Shown piece by piece: positions 15,091-15,903 of a stretch of DNA of 15,903 nt; position 1 is the first letter of the stretch, and each line of letters opens with the position of its first letter. The translations under genes and the position numbers were made by a program. The notes beneath the pieces were generated by a model, which saw nothing but the letters and a program-made list of their open reading frames with translations, searched no databases and was not told where the DNA came from. This DNA comes from Flavisolibacter sp. (GTDB lineage Bacteria > Bacteroidota > Bacteroidia > Chitinophagales > Chitinophagaceae), in contig JACDAZ010000338.1 in NCBI GenBank assembly GCA_013695175.1, positions 1 to 15,903 on the forward strand, read 5' to 3'.

Positions 15091-15903
15091 ATGGTAGATG
15101 TATTACTTGGATTACAATGGGGTGATGAAGGGAAAGGAAAAATAGTTGATTTTTTTGCTTCAAAATACGATTTGATAGCCAGGTTCCAGGGAGGACCTAA
15201 TGCAGGGCATACTTTATATGTAGAAGATAAAAAAATTGTTTTGCACCAGATTCCTTCAGGTGTTTTTCACCAGGGCACCATTAATTTAATTGGAAATGGT
15301 GTTGTATTAGATCCTGTAACTTTAAAAAAGGAATGTAGTACGGTGGCTTCATTTGGTGTTGATGTCAAAAAAAATCTTTTTATTTCTGAACGTACTCATT
15401 TAATTCTTCCTACTCACCGGGCACTGGATAGGGCTGCGGAATTATCTAAAGGTGAAAGTAAAATAGGGTCTACTTTAAAAGGGATCAGCCCCGCCTATAT
15501 GGACAAAACAGGCAGGAACGGAATTCGGGTGGGGGATCTTTTAAATAAAAATTTTACAACTTCATATATCAGGCTTCGTTTAAAACACCAAAAGCTTTTA
15601 GACAATTACAATTTTGGAGAAGATATATCTGATTGGGAAGAAGAATTTTTTGAAGCCATTGAGTTTTTAAAAGGACTCAATATTGTTAATGGCGAATATT
15701 TTATAAACAATCATATCAGCAACGGTAAGAAAGTACTTGCTGAAGGTGCACAGGGAAGTATGCTTGATATTGATTTTGGTACTTTCCCATATGTTACTTC
15801 TTCAAACACCATATCTGCCGGAGTTTGTAACGGTTTGGGTGTAGCTCCTCAAAAAATTAAAGAAGTGATGGGTGTATCCAAAGCATATTGTACTCGTGTA
15901 GGC
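15091..15903 (+). CDS. purA: Adenylosuccinate synthetase, N-terminal part (3' end outside window)
   Basis: PurA joins IMP and aspartate with GTP to form adenylosuccinate, the first step from IMP to AMP. The window holds 271 codons without a stop, roughly two thirds of a usual PurA of about 420-430 residues. Visible are the GTP/IMP motif QWGDEGKGK at 9-17 with catalytic D12, GGPNAGHT at 34-41 with catalytic H40, the GISPAYMDK segment, and EGAQGSMLDIDFGT at 218-231 leading to YVTSSNT. ATG 15091 places the P-loop at the normal distance from the N terminus. A promoter-like sequence just upstream suggests separate transcription from the Rel/SpoT gene. Confidence 0.97.
   Translation, partial: MVDVLLGLQWGDEGKGKIVDFFASKYDLIARFQGGPNAGHTLYVEDKKIVLHQIPSGVFHQGTINLIGNGVVLDPVTLKKECSTVASFGVDVKKNLFISERTHLILPTHRALDRAAELSKGESKIGSTLKGISPAYMDKTGRNGIRVGDLLNKNFTTSYIRLRLKHQKLLDNYNFGEDISDWEEEFFEAIEFLKGLNIVNGEYFINNHISNGKKVLAEGAQGSMLDIDFGTFPYVTSSNTISAGVCNGLGVAPQKIKEVMGVSKAYCTRVG

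Overview
The window reads as chromosomal housekeeping DNA of a Bacteroidota bacterium, most likely of the Chitinophagaceae/Chitinophagia type. The evidence is AT-rich coding DNA, weak Shine-Dalgarno signals, promoter elements of the Bacteroidota form (TTTG about 18-20 nt before TAnnTTTG), a LytS/LytTR two-component pair, a DUF2490 outer-membrane protein, a Bacteroidota-type geranylgeranylglyceryl phosphate synthase and a tig-clpP-clpX region. The genus-level placement is an inference from protein style, not from a search. I see no mobile element, phage, CRISPR array or obvious transferred island.

Layout. Positions 2-2511 (+): the end of a LytS-type sensor kinase, its LytTR response regulator (ATGA overlap) and a secreted M28 metallopeptidase 15 nt further on. 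Positions 2512-4121 (-): a GGGP synthase whose stop codon directly abuts the peptidase stop, then a DUF2490 protein. Positions 4122-4309: a regulatory gap with a perfect DnaA box in an inverted pair. Positions 4310-7675 (+): a large B12-dependent class II ribonucleotide reductase, closed by a strong bidirectional terminator at 7716-7743. Positions 7767-12559 (-), in transcription order: tRNA-Leu(UAG), trigger factor, ClpP1, a second divergent ClpP, a terminator, ClpX and a 60-aa protein of unknown function. Positions 12756-14981 (+): a bifunctional Rel/SpoT enzyme. Positions 15091-15903 (+): the start of adenylosuccinate synthetase, cut by the window edge.

How the genes fit together. The central block is a protein quality-control module: nascent-chain chaperone, two ClpP peptidase subunits and the ClpX unfoldase. 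The flanking genes serve nucleotide supply and growth control: dNTP synthesis with a possible DnaA link, (p)ppGpp turnover and AMP synthesis.

The points most worth a second look are these. The second clpP is interrupted by a one-base frame change in a T run, with the catalytic triad intact downstream. Two different ClpP paralogs sit in tandem. A DnaA-box inverted pair precedes the ribonucleotide reductase. An archaeal-style ether-lipid enzyme is present. There is a short-repeat cluster between tig and clpP1. I did not find a clearly new multi-gene system.
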